From: an uncultured Pseudomonadota bacterium
GTDB taxonomy: Bacteria; Pseudomonadota; Gammaproteobacteria; Methylococcales; Methylomonadaceae
Length of the DNA stretch: 64,000 nucleotides
Assembly: GCA_903867225.1 (NCBI GenBank)
Contig: CAIPQN010000090.1
Coordinates: 114,488 to 178,487 of the forward strand
Reading direction: 5' to 3'
In this document: piece after piece, positions 1 to 8,195 of the stretch
Position numbering within the stretch: position 1 is the first letter of the stretch
How the letters are laid out: each line of letters opens with the position of its first letter
The notes under the pieces: generated by a model
What the model was told of the DNA's origin: nothing
Seen by the model: only the letters and a program-made list of their open reading frames with translations
The model's database searches: none
Position numbers and translations under genes: made by a program

Positions 1-1
1 T

Positions 2-622
2 AAAGGTTTTCGTGTCAATATCAATTGCACACTTTTTCAAGGTGAAACTGCCCCCGAAGTTGCTGAATTCTTAGATTACGCTACCGAATTAGGCGTTGAA
101 GGCATTACGATTGCACCAGGGTTTAGCTACGAACACGCACCGAAACAAGACGTTTTCATCAAAGGCAACGATGTTAAAGAATTATTCCGTGGCATTTTCA
201 GAATTGGCAAAAGTCGTAAATGGAAATTAAATCATTCGTCATTGTACTTAGACTTTTTAGCGGGTAATCAAGATTACAATTGCACGCCGTGGGGGAATCC
301 AACGCGCAACGTTTTTGGTTGGCAAAAACCTTGTTATTTATTGGCTGACGAAGGTTATGCAGCAACATTTCAAGAATTACTCGACACCACCCCTTGGGAT
401 AATTATGGCAGCGTGAATAATCCAAAATGTGCAAGCTGTATGGCGCATTGCGGTTATGAAGCAACAGCGGTTGAAGATATGTTGAAACACCCTATCAAAG
501 GTTTGATGACTGCACTGTTAGGTATTAAAACTGAAGGTGAAATGGTTAACACCGCAGCACCAGTTACAACACCTGCTTCAACGTTGGCAGGTATTCCAAT
601 CAATGTCGAACACACAAAATAA
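2..622 (+). CDS. hpnH: HpnH, hopanoid C35 side-chain radical SAM enzyme (C-terminal part)
   Basis: The reading frame is already open at base 2 and runs to the TAA at 620-622, so the 5' part, including the radical SAM CxxxCxxC cluster site, lies outside the window. The visible ~206 residues match the C-terminal half of HpnH, the enzyme that joins adenosine to diploptene in bacteriohopanepolyol synthesis. Recognisable stretches are GITIAPGFSYEHAP, LFRGIF and NYNCTPWGNPTRNVFGW, and a late cysteine group (NPKCASCMAHCGYE) like an auxiliary ligand set. An MlaC-like gene begins 16 bases after the stop. The fragment is intact with no frameshift. The family call is from recalled similarity; the missing N-terminus prevents a check of the catalytic cysteines. 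Confidence 0.85.
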   Translation, partial: KGFRVNINCTLFQGETAPEVAEFLDYATELGVEGITIAPGFSYEHAPKQDVFIKGNDVKELFRGIFRIGKSRKWKLNHSSLYLDFLAGNQDYNCTPWGNPTRNVFGWQKPCYLLADEGYAATFQELLDTTPWDNYGSVNNPKCASCMAHCGYEATAVEDMLKHPIKGLMTALLGIKTEGEMVNTAAPVTTPASTLAGIPINVEHTK

Positions 623-638
623 TTTCGCGGAGAACGTG

Positions 639-1250
639 ATGCGATTAACAAAATTAGCTGTCGTTGCTTTTATATTAAATAGTTTGTTAGCAACATCGGT
701 TTTCGCGCAAGAAGAAAGCGCGTCTGCACGACAAATTATTGATAAATTTCAAACTGATTTAATTACTGTTATGAAAGACGGTAAAAAATTGGGTTATTCG
801 GGACGTTACGACAAACTCGAACCCGCCGTGATAAACAGCCATGATTTACCTAAAATTGCGCGAATTGTGGTGGGTAAAGAATGGGAGAAATTGAACGACG
901 AACAGCAAAAAAAATTGACTGATGTATTCAGTAAATTAAGCATCGCGTCTTACGCACACAATTTCAAAGAATTCGGTGGCGAAACTTTTACCATTGATTC
1001 AGAAGAAGAAACAAAAATGGGGGGCGTGGTCATTCATTCACATTTGGATTTACCCGACGACAAGCCTGTTAAGTTTGATTATATGTTGAAAGAAAAAGGC
1101 TCAAGCTGGCGAATTATTAACATTATTGCAAATGGTGTGAGTGATTTGGCATTGAAACGATCAGAATATACGGCTATTTTGCAGCGCGAAGGGTTCGATA
1201 CGCTAATTGCAAAAATTAACGAAAAAATTGATAACTACGCGAAACAATGA
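639..1250 (+). CDS. MlaC/Ttg2D-like periplasmic lipid-binding protein (HpnM type)
   Basis: This encodes 203 residues from ATG 639, chosen over the longer frame because GGAG at 629-632 precedes it and it gives a clean signal peptide ending near VFA|QEE. The mature part resembles the MlaC family of periplasmic shuttles that carry phospholipids between an inner-membrane ABC transporter and the outer membrane: ARQIIDKFQTDL near the N-terminus, ARIVVGKEWEKL in the middle, and a late domain with FDYMLKEKGSSWRIINIIANGVSDLALKRS-type residues. In hopanoid clusters such proteins are called HpnM. It lies directly after hpnH and overlaps the upstream reading frame of the MlaA-like gene. Its cargo could be phospholipid or hopanoid; the sequence does not decide. 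Confidence 0.8.
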   Translation: MRLTKLAVVAFILNSLLATSVFAQEESASARQIIDKFQTDLITVMKDGKKLGYSGRYDKLEPAVINSHDLPKIARIVVGKEWEKLNDEQQKKLTDVFSKLSIASYAHNFKEFGGETFTIDSEEETKMGGVVIHSHLDLPDDKPVKFDYMLKEKGSSWRIINIIANGVSDLALKRSEYTAILQREGFDTLIAKINEKIDNYAKQ

Positions 1251-1261
1251 GGGACGTAAAA

Positions 1262-2128
1262 ATGACTAAAAAAACTTTGGCAACTTTGATTTGTAGTATT
1301 TTATTTGTCGCTAACGCACAGGCAAAATCACATGACCCTTACGAAAGTTTTAATCGTAAAATGTATGATTTCAATGACAGCGTAGACACTTACGTTGCGT
1401 CACCTTTAGCAAATAGTTATAAGTTCATCACGCCACAATTAGTGCAAACAGGCGTGTTCAATTTTTTCAATAATTTGAAAGGCGTTAATGTTGTTTTGAA
1501 TGACGTATTACAAGCAAAATTTTCGCAAAGTGCCGCTGATTTAGGACGTTTCACTTTAAATTCAACCGCTGGTTTAGGTGGTTTTATCGACGTAGCAAAA
1601 CACATTGGACTTGAGCAAAGTGACGAAGATTTTGATCAAACGCTTGCTGTTTGGGGCGTGCCACAAGGTTCCTATTTAGTATTGCCGTTTGTCGGACCTA
1701 ATACAGTTCGTGGTATGCCAGCGACTGCATTCGATGCTGCGGCTAATCCTGCCAGTTATGCGAGTGCTATTACTTATTACATCAGTGCGCCTGTTCAAGT
1801 TATGTCAGCTCTAAATGCGAGAGCAAACGCAGAGGGTTCGTTAAAATTTATCAACGAAGCAGCATTAGATAAATATGTTTTTACTCGCGAATCATTTTTG
1901 CAATGGCGCAAAAGTTTAGAAAATGATGGCAAAGTCAGTTCAACAATTGACGATGATTTGATGCTCACAGAAGAAAAAAGTGTGTCAGGCTTAAATTTAC
2001 GTTTGAATGATTACAAACAGTTTGAAATTGCAGCAAAATCATTTGGTAGTGTCGCGCAAAAATTTGATCTCACTGCACAAAATTTTGAGCAAGCTACTCG
2101 AAAAATTGAACATTTAAAACATCGTTAA
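1262..2128 (+). CDS. mlaA: MlaA/VacJ family outer-membrane lipid asymmetry protein
   Basis: The protein has 288 residues from ATG 1262. That start has GAGGG at 1249-1253 about eight bases upstream; an ATG at 1247 would overlap the previous stop but lacks a site. The MlaA hallmarks are DPYESFNRKMYDFNDSVDTYV after the signal peptide, then a central region with VLNDVLQAKFSQSAADLGRFTLNSTAG and the WGVPQGSYLVLPFVGP motif. MlaA removes misplaced phospholipids from the outer leaflet of the outer membrane and hands them to MlaC. Unlike typical MlaA there is no convincing lipobox: the only early cysteine is preceded by T-L-I, and the signal ends with an ANAQA|K signal peptidase I site. The C-terminal 60 residues are charged and poorly conserved. 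Confidence 0.85.
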   Translation: MTKKTLATLICSILFVANAQAKSHDPYESFNRKMYDFNDSVDTYVASPLANSYKFITPQLVQTGVFNFFNNLKGVNVVLNDVLQAKFSQSAADLGRFTLNSTAGLGGFIDVAKHIGLEQSDEDFDQTLAVWGVPQGSYLVLPFVGPNTVRGMPATAFDAAANPASYASAITYYISAPVQVMSALNARANAEGSLKFINEAALDKYVFTRESFLQWRKSLENDGKVSSTIDDDLMLTEEKSVSGLNLRLNDYKQFEIAAKSFGSVAQKFDLTAQNFEQATRKIEHLKHR

Positions 2129-2141
2129 AAAGTTAGATAAA

Positions 2142-2183
2142 AAAAAACCGTTCTTTTGAGGAAACTCGAAGGGCGGTTTTTTT
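2142..2183 (+). terminator. Rho-independent terminator after mlaA
   Basis: An A-rich run and ACCG on the left pair with CGGT and a run of T on the right (around 2174-2183), with an inner TTGAG/CTCGA pairing. It closes the hpnH-mlaC-mlaA unit, 14 bases after the mlaA stop. The flanking A and T runs would also allow function on the other strand. Confidence 0.7.
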
Positions 2184-2230
2184 GTGCGTGTTATAATTGC
2201 CAAAATTATTACCTTATGAATTTAGGATTT

Positions 2231-3487
2231 ATGAATCATTTTACTTACCGCAACAATCAACTTTTTGCCGAAAATGTAGCTGTTAAAACTATTGTCGAAA
2301 AACAAGGCAGCCCTTGTTATATCTATTCACGCGCTACATTAGAACGGCATTGGCACGCGTTCAATCATGCTTTCGGCACACAAGCACATTTAATTTGTTA
2401 TGCCGTCAAAGCCAACTCAAATTTAGGCGTTTTGAATGTGTTGGCGCGATTGGGTTCGGGATTCGATATTGTGTCAATTGGAGAATTACAACGTGTTTTA
2501 ACCGCAGGTGGTGACGCAAAAAAAGTTGTATTTTCAGGGGTGGGAAAACGCGAAGACGAAATTCGTGCTGCTTTAACACTCGGAATTCGCTGCTTCAACA
2601 TCGAAGTTTTTGACGAACTCGAACGCATTAACAACATCGCGGGAGAATTGAACGTCATTGCGCCAGTTTCATTTCGCGTAAATCCTGATGTTGATGCCAA
2701 AACGCACCCGTATATTTCTACTGGTTTGAAAGAAAACAAATTCGGGATTGCGATTGAAGAGGCATTAGCCGCTTATCAACATGCAGCGACGTTGCCGAAT
2801 ATTGAAATTGTGGGAATTGACTGCCACATTGGTTCGCAATTGACAGAAACGCGCCCATTTTTAGACGCGCTTGATAAAGTTTTTGCATTGGTTGAAAAAT
2901 TAAAAAACATCGGAATTTCGCTCAAACATTTGGATTTAGGCGGCGGTTTGGGTATTCAATATCGTGATGAACAACCGCCTGAACCCGCAGAATATATTGC
3001 AGCAATTTTGGCACGTTTAGGTAAAACCGATTTAGAAATTATGCTTGAACCTGGACGCGCCATTGTTGGCAATGCGGGAATTTTGGTGACACGCGTGGAA
3101 TATCTAAAACCAACTGAATACAAAAACTTTGCCATTGTCGATGCGGCGATGAATGATTTAGTGCGTCCTGCACTTTATGGCGCGTGGCAAGATATTGTGC
3201 CAGTTCAATTGAGCAGTTCTGCACCTGAAATGATTTGGGACATCGTTGGCCCGGTTTGTGAAACGGGCGATTTTTTAGGTAAAGAACGTGCGTTGAAATT
3301 AACGGCTGGCGATTTATTAGCTGTACGTTCATCGGGAGCTTACGGTTTCACGATGAGTTCAAATTACAATTCGCGTCCGCGTGTTGCTGAAATTATGGTT
3401 GATGGCGATAAAATTCACGTTGTTCGTGAACGCGAAACCTTGGCGCAATTGTGGCAAGGTGAATCAGTGTTGCCGCAAAGCGAATGA
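2231..3487 (+). CDS. lysA: Diaminopimelate decarboxylase
   Basis: LysA decarboxylates meso-diaminopimelate to L-lysine, the last step of lysine synthesis, using pyridoxal phosphate. The start ATG 2231 gives 418 residues, normal for the family, and follows TTAGGA at 2222-2227. Visible signatures are the Schiff-base lysine K60 in CYAVKANSN, the N-terminal barrel with HIGSQL and LDLGGGLGI (phosphate-binding glycine loop), EPGRAIVG, and the C-terminal GPVCETGDFLGKER containing the active-site cysteine of the partner subunit. The stop overlaps the ATG of bioA by four bases (ATGA), implying translational coupling of lysine and biotin genes. Confidence 0.95.
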   Translation: MNHFTYRNNQLFAENVAVKTIVEKQGSPCYIYSRATLERHWHAFNHAFGTQAHLICYAVKANSNLGVLNVLARLGSGFDIVSIGELQRVLTAGGDAKKVVFSGVGKREDEIRAALTLGIRCFNIEVFDELERINNIAGELNVIAPVSFRVNPDVDAKTHPYISTGLKENKFGIAIEEALAAYQHAATLPNIEIVGIDCHIGSQLTETRPFLDALDKVFALVEKLKNIGISLKHLDLGGGLGIQYRDEQPPEPAEYIAAILARLGKTDLEIMLEPGRAIVGNAGILVTRVEYLKPTEYKNFAIVDAAMNDLVRPALYGAWQDIVPVQLSSSAPEMIWDIVGPVCETGDFLGKERALKLTAGDLLAVRSSGAYGFTMSSNYNSRPRVAEIMVDGDKIHVVRERETLAQLWQGESVLPQSE

Positions 3488-4833
3488 AAAATACCGTTTT
3501 ATCCCAACGTGACACACGAGTTTTGTGGCATCCGTGTACTCAAATGCACGATCATGAAAACTTTCCGATTATTCCAATAAAATCTGGTCAAGGCGTTTGG
3601 CTCGAAGATTTTGAGGGCAATCGTTATTTAGACGGAATTAGTTCGTGGTGGGTGAATTTGTTTGGACATTCAAATCCAATCATTAACGCTGCGCTGAAAG
3701 ATCAAATCGACACGCTTGAACACGTTATTTTTGCTGGTTTCACGCACGAAGCCGCCATTGAACTCGCTGAAAAATTAGTCACCATTACACCTGCGGGATT
3801 ATCACGCTGTTTTTATGCAGACAACGGTTCGGCAGCAGTCGAAGTCGCGTTAAAAATGAGTTTTCATTCTTGGCAAAATTGTGGTCAAACTCAAAAAACA
3901 AAATTTATAAATCTCGAAAATAGTTATCACGGTGAAACATTAGGCGCGTTAGCGGTTGGCGATGTCGCATTATATAAAAAAACTTATGCGCCACTGTTAA
4001 TGAACGTGATAACCGTTGCCAGTCCCGATTGTTATTTTCGAGAATACGGCGAAAGTTGGGCAGATTATTCGACGCGCCAATTCGCGCATTTAGAAAAAAT
4101 TTTAGAACAAAATGCGGACGAAGTTTGTGCGGTTATCATTGAACCGCTCGTGCAATGTGCGGGTGGAATGCGAATGTATGACGCAGTGTATTTGAAACTG
4201 CTGCGAGCCGCGTGCGATAAGTACAACGTACATTTAATCGCAGACGAAATCGCGGTGGGTTTTGGACGCACAGGTACCTTGTTTGCCTGTGAACAAGCTG
4301 ACATTTCACCCGATTTTTTATGTTTATCGAAAGGGTTAACGGGCGGATATTTACCACTTTCTGCTGTTTTAACGACAGATGATATTTATGCTGCGTTTTA
4401 TGATGATTATTCGAAACTTACTGCATTTTTGCATTCGCACAGTTACACGGGAAATGCCTTAGCATGTAGAGCAGCAGTAGCGACATTGGGCATTTTTGAA
4501 ACGCAAAATGTCATCGAACAAAATCACGTTTTAGCCGCGAAAATGTTTGAATTGTCGCAACGTTTTTTGAATCATCCAAATGTTGCCGAAGTCCGTCAAA
4601 CCGGCATGATTGTCGCCATTGAATTGGTCAAAAATAAACTTACTCGTGAACCGTATCCATGGCAAGAACGACGCGGTTTGCAGATTCATCGTTATGCGTT
4701 GTCGAAAGGTATTTTATTGCGTCCGTTGGGTAATGTGATTTATTTCATGCCGCCTTATGTGATTACACCAGATGAATTAACGTTGATGTTTAATGTCGCT
4801 TGGCAAGCCATCACGCAAAATAACCAATTTTGA
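3484..4833 (+). CDS. bioA: Adenosylmethionine-8-amino-7-oxononanoate aminotransferase
   Basis: BioA transaminates KAPA to DAPA in biotin synthesis. The 449-residue protein has the class III aminotransferase fold: LDGISSWWVN near the N-terminus, ADNGSAAVEVALKMS for cofactor phosphate, the D-E-I-A-V-GFGRTG segment, and K283 in CLSKGLTGGYLPL as the PLP lysine. The early motif reads HPCTQM, whereas I recall HPYT in SAM-using BioA and HPFTQM in the lysine-using Bacillus enzyme, so the amino donor is uncertain. It overlaps lysA by four bases. Its last 57 bases overlap the 3' end of tilS on the opposite strand. Confidence 0.9.
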   Translation: MKNTVLSQRDTRVLWHPCTQMHDHENFPIIPIKSGQGVWLEDFEGNRYLDGISSWWVNLFGHSNPIINAALKDQIDTLEHVIFAGFTHEAAIELAEKLVTITPAGLSRCFYADNGSAAVEVALKMSFHSWQNCGQTQKTKFINLENSYHGETLGALAVGDVALYKKTYAPLLMNVITVASPDCYFREYGESWADYSTRQFAHLEKILEQNADEVCAVIIEPLVQCAGGMRMYDAVYLKLLRAACDKYNVHLIADEIAVGFGRTGTLFACEQADISPDFLCLSKGLTGGYLPLSAVLTTDDIYAAFYDDYSKLTAFLHSHSYTGNALACRAAVATLGIFETQNVIEQNHVLAAKMFELSQRFLNHPNVAEVRQTGMIVAIELVKNKLTREPYPWQERRGLQIHRYALSKGILLRPLGNVIYFMPPYVITPDELTLMFNVAWQAITQNNQF

Positions 4834-5754
4834 TTTATGGCGACGAATCGTCACGCCTTTTTTATGTAATAGCGGGTGACGGTCACTTTTCGCGCCGACC
4901 ACTTCTTTCAAAATCCGTTGCACAAAATCCTGCGACGGCATTTTCAAACCTAAAAATTCAAACCATTGGCGTAAAATCAAACGTTGTTCTGTTTTGGAAT
5001 ACGTTAATAATTTTGGAATGTTCAGCGTTTCATCGTCAGCATTAAAAACGGTTTCAAATTCTGATTGAGCCATTTTTGAAATCAGCATTTCGGCTTCAGC
5101 GCAATGCGTCGCTGTTCGTGCCACTGTTTTATCAAGTGATTGCCAACGTTGTTTTAATTGTGGAATAATTTCCTGACGTAAAAAATTTCGGTCATAAATC
5201 GAACTTTGATTGCTTGGGTCTTCAATCCAAACCAATTCATTTTCCAAAGCGTAAGCGTTGATTTCAGCTTTGCTGATATTGAGTAACGGACGCACTAAAT
5301 GCCCTTTACCAAATGGCATTTTTTCGGGCATTCCTGCCAAACCTTTTAAACCACTTCCACGAAAAAGCTGTAACAACACCGTTTCAAGTTGATCTTCTCG
5401 ATGTTGAGCAATTAACAACACGTCATTTTCGTTAATCAAATTTTTGAATTCGTTATAACGCGCATTCCGCGCAGCTTCTTCGGGACTTTCACCGTTATTC
5501 GGTTGAGCATTTACACGCCCTTCTAAAAATGAAACGCCTAAATTTCTCGCAATTTGCTGACAATGAATCGCCCAATCATCGGCTTCTTTTTGAAGACCAT
5601 GATGAATATAAACGGCAGTGATTTTCGATTTTAATTCGGGCAATGTTGCACAGGCGTGTAATAAAACGTGTGAATCCACGCCGCCGCTGTAGCCAATAAA
5701 AATATGATTTAATGGCGAAAAATCTGCCAACGCAGAAACAATTGAACCTTTCAC
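4777..5754 (-). CDS. tilS: tRNA(Ile)-lysidine synthetase
   Basis: TilS attaches lysine to cytidine 34 of tRNA-Ile(CAU), changing its specificity from Met to Ile. The PP-loop motif SGGVDS is at residues 23-28, followed by the N-type ATP pyrophosphatase domain (HHGLQKEADDW, QHREDQLETVLLQLFRGSGLKGLAGM). A TilS substrate-binding region follows. At 325 residues it is much shorter than the E. coli protein (about 430) and appears to lack the full C-terminal domain. The start is GTG 5754 with AAGG upstream. The gene converges on bioA with a 57-base overlap, so the last residues are encoded antisense to bioA. Confidence 0.9.
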   Translation of the reverse strand: MKGSIVSALADFSPLNHIFIGYSGGVDSHVLLHACATLPELKSKITAVYIHHGLQKEADDWAIHCQQIARNLGVSFLEGRVNAQPNNGESPEEAARNARYNEFKNLINENDVLLIAQHREDQLETVLLQLFRGSGLKGLAGMPEKMPFGKGHLVRPLLNISKAEINAYALENELVWIEDPSNQSSIYDRNFLRQEIIPQLKQRWQSLDKTVARTATHCAEAEMLISKMAQSEFETVFNADDETLNIPKLLTYSKTEQRLILRQWFEFLGLKMPSQDFVQRILKEVVGAKSDRHPLLHKKGVTIRRHKSKLVILRDGLPSDIKHQR

Positions 5755-5827
5755 TTACTTACCTTGAGATTTGCATACTGTGAACCGATAATAACGTTTT
5801 TCAACGCCTTATAAAAATGAGGAAGTT

Positions 5828-7243
5828 ATGCGTCACAAAGTCCGTGTGTGGTTTTTTAGTTTATTTTTGTTAAGTTTTTTCAGTTTACCGACGAGGGCGC
5901 AATTGCCTGATTTTACCGAAATGGTAAAAAATAGCGGTGGCGCGGTGGTCAATATCAGCACCACCCAAAAAATTCCAGCAGGCGCAGAAGGTGGTGCAGA
6001 AATGCCACAATTTCCAGAAGGTGCAATGCCGCCCGAATTGGAAGAATTATTTCGTCGATTCAATGAACAACAAGGCGGAGGCGGTTTTGCCCCAAAAGAG
6101 GCGCGTTCATTGGGTTCAGGGTTTATTATTTCAGCAGACGGTTACATTTTAACGAATCATCATGTTGTCAAAGATGCCACCGAAATCATGGTGAAATTGA
6201 ACGATCGGCGCGAATTAGTGGCAAAGTTAATGGGTTCAGACGCACGGACAGATGTGGCGTTGCTGAAAATTGAAGCACGCGATTTACCGATTGTGACAAT
6301 TGGTTCGCCTGATAAATTACAAGTTGGCGAATGGGTTTTGGCGATTGGTTCACCGTTTGGTTTTGATCAATCCGTGACTGCTGGTATTGTCAGTGCGAAA
6401 GGGCGCAGTTTGCCTGGTGGGAATTATGTACCGTTTATTCAAACCGACGTAGCCATAAATCCAGGAAATTCAGGCGGACCGCTGTTCAATATGGAAGGCA
6501 AAGTCGTCGGCATTAACTCGCAAATTTACAGTCGAACAGGTGGTTCGATGGGGTTATCGTTTGCGATTCCAATGGATGTCGTCATGAACATCGTCGAACA
6601 AATCAAAGTGAAAGGCAAAGCCTCGCACGGTTGGTTAGGCGTACAAATTCAAGACGTTACCCGTGAACTTGCCGAATCGTTTGGCATGAAAAAACCACAA
6701 GGTGCGTTAGTTGCAAAAGTGATTCCTGGCGGACCAGCAGAACAAGCGGGTGTTCAAATTGGCGATGTGATTACCGAATTTAACGGTCAGCTTATTGATC
6801 ATTCTGCCGATTTGCCGCCAATGGTTGGCATTACGCCGATTAACAATGACGCGACGTTGAAACTTATTCGTCAAGGTGAAAATCGTACACTGCATTTTAA
6901 TGTTGGTTTATTGCCAGACGAAGAAGATAAATTAGCGGCGGCTAAAAGTCCGAATAAATCACCCGAAAATCAATTGGGCATTACTGTTTCAGAATTGACA
7001 GGCGAGCAACGGCAGTTGTTACAAATTCCGAAAAATGGCGTATTAGTGCAAGAAGTGGCAAAAGGTGCAGCGCGTGACGCAGGGCTTCAACGCGGAGATG
7101 TCATTTTACGCATTCAAAATACCATAGTGCGTGATTTGAATGATTTTGACAAAATCGTTAAAAAATTACCAACGGGCATTTCGATTGCCGTGTTGATTCA
7201 ACGTCAAGGAAATCCAGTATTTTTAGCGTTGAAATTGAAATAA
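5828..7243 (+). CDS. degP: Periplasmic serine protease of the DegP/DegQ (HtrA, MucD) family
   Basis: A 471-residue periplasmic protease/chaperone for misfolded envelope proteins. There is an N-terminal signal (hydrophobic to about residue 24, TRA|QLPDF). The trypsin-like domain shows H112 (TNHHVV), D142 (ARTDVALLK) and S215 (GNSGGP), and two PDZ domains follow (about 265-355 and 385-470, the first starting GWLGVQIQDV). A loop rich in Gly, Pro and Glu at 50-90 corresponds to the LA loop. GAGGAAG lies just before ATG 5828. It is transcribed divergently from tilS and converges on the L,D-transpeptidase with only eight bases between stops. DegP, DegQ and MucD cannot be distinguished by eye. Confidence 0.93.
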   Translation: MRHKVRVWFFSLFLLSFFSLPTRAQLPDFTEMVKNSGGAVVNISTTQKIPAGAEGGAEMPQFPEGAMPPELEELFRRFNEQQGGGGFAPKEARSLGSGFIISADGYILTNHHVVKDATEIMVKLNDRRELVAKLMGSDARTDVALLKIEARDLPIVTIGSPDKLQVGEWVLAIGSPFGFDQSVTAGIVSAKGRSLPGGNYVPFIQTDVAINPGNSGGPLFNMEGKVVGINSQIYSRTGGSMGLSFAIPMDVVMNIVEQIKVKGKASHGWLGVQIQDVTRELAESFGMKKPQGALVAKVIPGGPAEQAGVQIGDVITEFNGQLIDHSADLPPMVGITPINNDATLKLIRQGENRTLHFNVGLLPDEEDKLAAAKSPNKSPENQLGITVSELTGEQRQLLQIPKNGVLVQEVAKGAARDAGLQRGDVILRIQNTIVRDLNDFDKIVKKLPTGISIAVLIQRQGNPVFLALKLK

Positions 7244-7251
7244 CGCGGGGG

Positions 7252-7737
7252 TTAATCAATAAAAACTTTTGTGCCGACGGGAATACGATTGAACAAATCG
7301 AGAACGTCGGCATTTTTCATCCGAATACAGCCATGAGATTCTGGTTGTCCAGTAATTAAGTGATCTGGACAACCGTGAATGTAAATATAGCGTGAAGCGG
7401 TGTGAACATTGCCATAGCGATTTTTACCCGCCTCCAAGCCATCTAGCCACAAAATTCGCGTTAAAATCCAATCGCGATTCGGGAAATTTTTTTCTAATTC
7501 AAGGTTATATATTTCACCTGTTACACGACGTGCGACGAAAACACTATTTACAGATTGTGAGTCGCCAATTTTTGCACGAATTTGATGCCAACCGCAGGGA
7601 GTGCGTTCACTGCCTTTGATTTCACCGTTGCCATTTTTTGCTGTAGAAATGGGGTAACTTTTTGTAATTTTTGAATTTATTTTAATTTCAAGTTGTTGCA
7701 GTTGTATTGAAATATGTAAAAAAATGTCGGAATTCAT
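7252..7737 (-). CDS. L,D-transpeptidase (YkuD) family protein
   Basis: The 161-residue protein carries the YkuD catalytic pattern: H121 in YIHGCPD and C137 in SHGCIRM, 16 residues apart, with the arginine that completes the motif. YkuD enzymes form 3-3 cross-links in peptidoglycan or attach proteins to it. No signal peptide or membrane helix is visible, so an export route is not evident; other short YkuD proteins in gammaproteobacteria share this feature. Upstream residues KTPCGWHQI-like (SERTPCGWHQIRAKIG) match the family's substrate-side strand. It is monocistronic, convergent with degP. Confidence 0.85.
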   Translation of the reverse strand: MNSDIFLHISIQLQQLEIKINSKITKSYPISTAKNGNGEIKGSERTPCGWHQIRAKIGDSQSVNSVFVARRVTGEIYNLELEKNFPNRDWILTRILWLDGLEAGKNRYGNVHTASRYIYIHGCPDHLITGQPESHGCIRMKNADVLDLFNRIPVGTKVFID

Positions 7738-7768
7738 ACGAAAGTGTGGCTAAAAATAAATATATGTA

Positions 7769-7774
7769 TATAAT
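7769..7774 (+). promoter_or_regulatory. -10 box of tRNA-Thr promoter
   Basis: A perfect TATAAT ends 12 bases before the tRNA. The expected -35 position (around 7745-7751) holds only a weak match, so the promoter is called mainly on the -10 box and its spacing. Confidence 0.5.
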
Positions 7775-7786
7775 TTAACACACATT

Positions 7787-7862
7787 GCTGGTGTAGCTCA
7801 GTTGGTAGAGCAGCTGATTTGTAATCAGCCGGTCAGGAGTTCGAATCCCCTCACTAGCTCCA
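7787..7862 (+). tRNA. tRNA-Thr (anticodon TGT)
   Basis: The 76-base cloverleaf has acceptor arms GCTGGTG and CACTAGC (one G-T pair), discriminator T and an encoded CCA at 7860-7862. The anticodon stem GCTGA/TCAGC (7813-7817, 7825-7829) encloses loop TTTGTAA, giving anticodon TGT at 7820-7822. The D-arm (GTAGCTCAGTTGGTAGAG) and T-arm (GGAGTTCGAATCCCC) are canonical. Confidence 0.96.
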
Positions 7863-7872
7863 ATAAAATCAA

Positions 7873-7906
7873 GCCCTGACGACCTTTTGGTAGTCGGGGT
7901 TTTTTG
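7873..7906 (+). terminator. Rho-independent terminator after tRNA-Thr
   Basis: Stem CCCTGAC (7874 onward) pairs with GTCGGGG just before a run of six T at about 7900-7905. It lies 11 bases after the tRNA 3' end. Confidence 0.8.
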
Positions 7907-7960
7907 CGAGTGTAGCCAATTAATTTCTACCCTCTTTTTCAGTTTCGACACTGGCGTGGT

Positions 7961-8102
7961 GTTGGTGCGTAAAAAAATTTTGAATCAATATTTGTATCTT
8001 TTAAATGTGCCAAAATTAGCTAAAAAGCGTTGGCTTTGCCACAAAATAGCGATGTTTTAAAATTTAACATATTGATTTTAATAATTTTATTTATGCACCA
8101 AC
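7961..8102. repeat. 142-bp element with long imperfect terminal inverted repeats
   Basis: The left arm at 7961-7991 begins GTTGGTGCGTAAA and ends ATCAATAT. The reverse complement of the right arm at 8069-8102 begins GTTGGTGCATAAAT and ends ATCAATAT. Over about 31-34 bases they differ by two or three substitutions and two single-base gaps. The centre holds a second inverted pair, GCCAA near 8009 and TTGGC near 8030. No open frame fills the element and I see no clear target-site duplication. It could be a miniature inverted-repeat transposable element or an extended hairpin RNA. The rest of 7907-8195 shows only a short palindrome, ATCGAA-GT-TTCGAT, at 8176-8189. Confidence 0.6.
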
Positions 8103-8195
8103 GCCTTTTGGAACAGCATAAAAGCGTCTTCTGTCTAAATTTTTAATTTAAAAAACGACAATTATCTTGAAACCTATCGAAGTTTCGATGAATAG

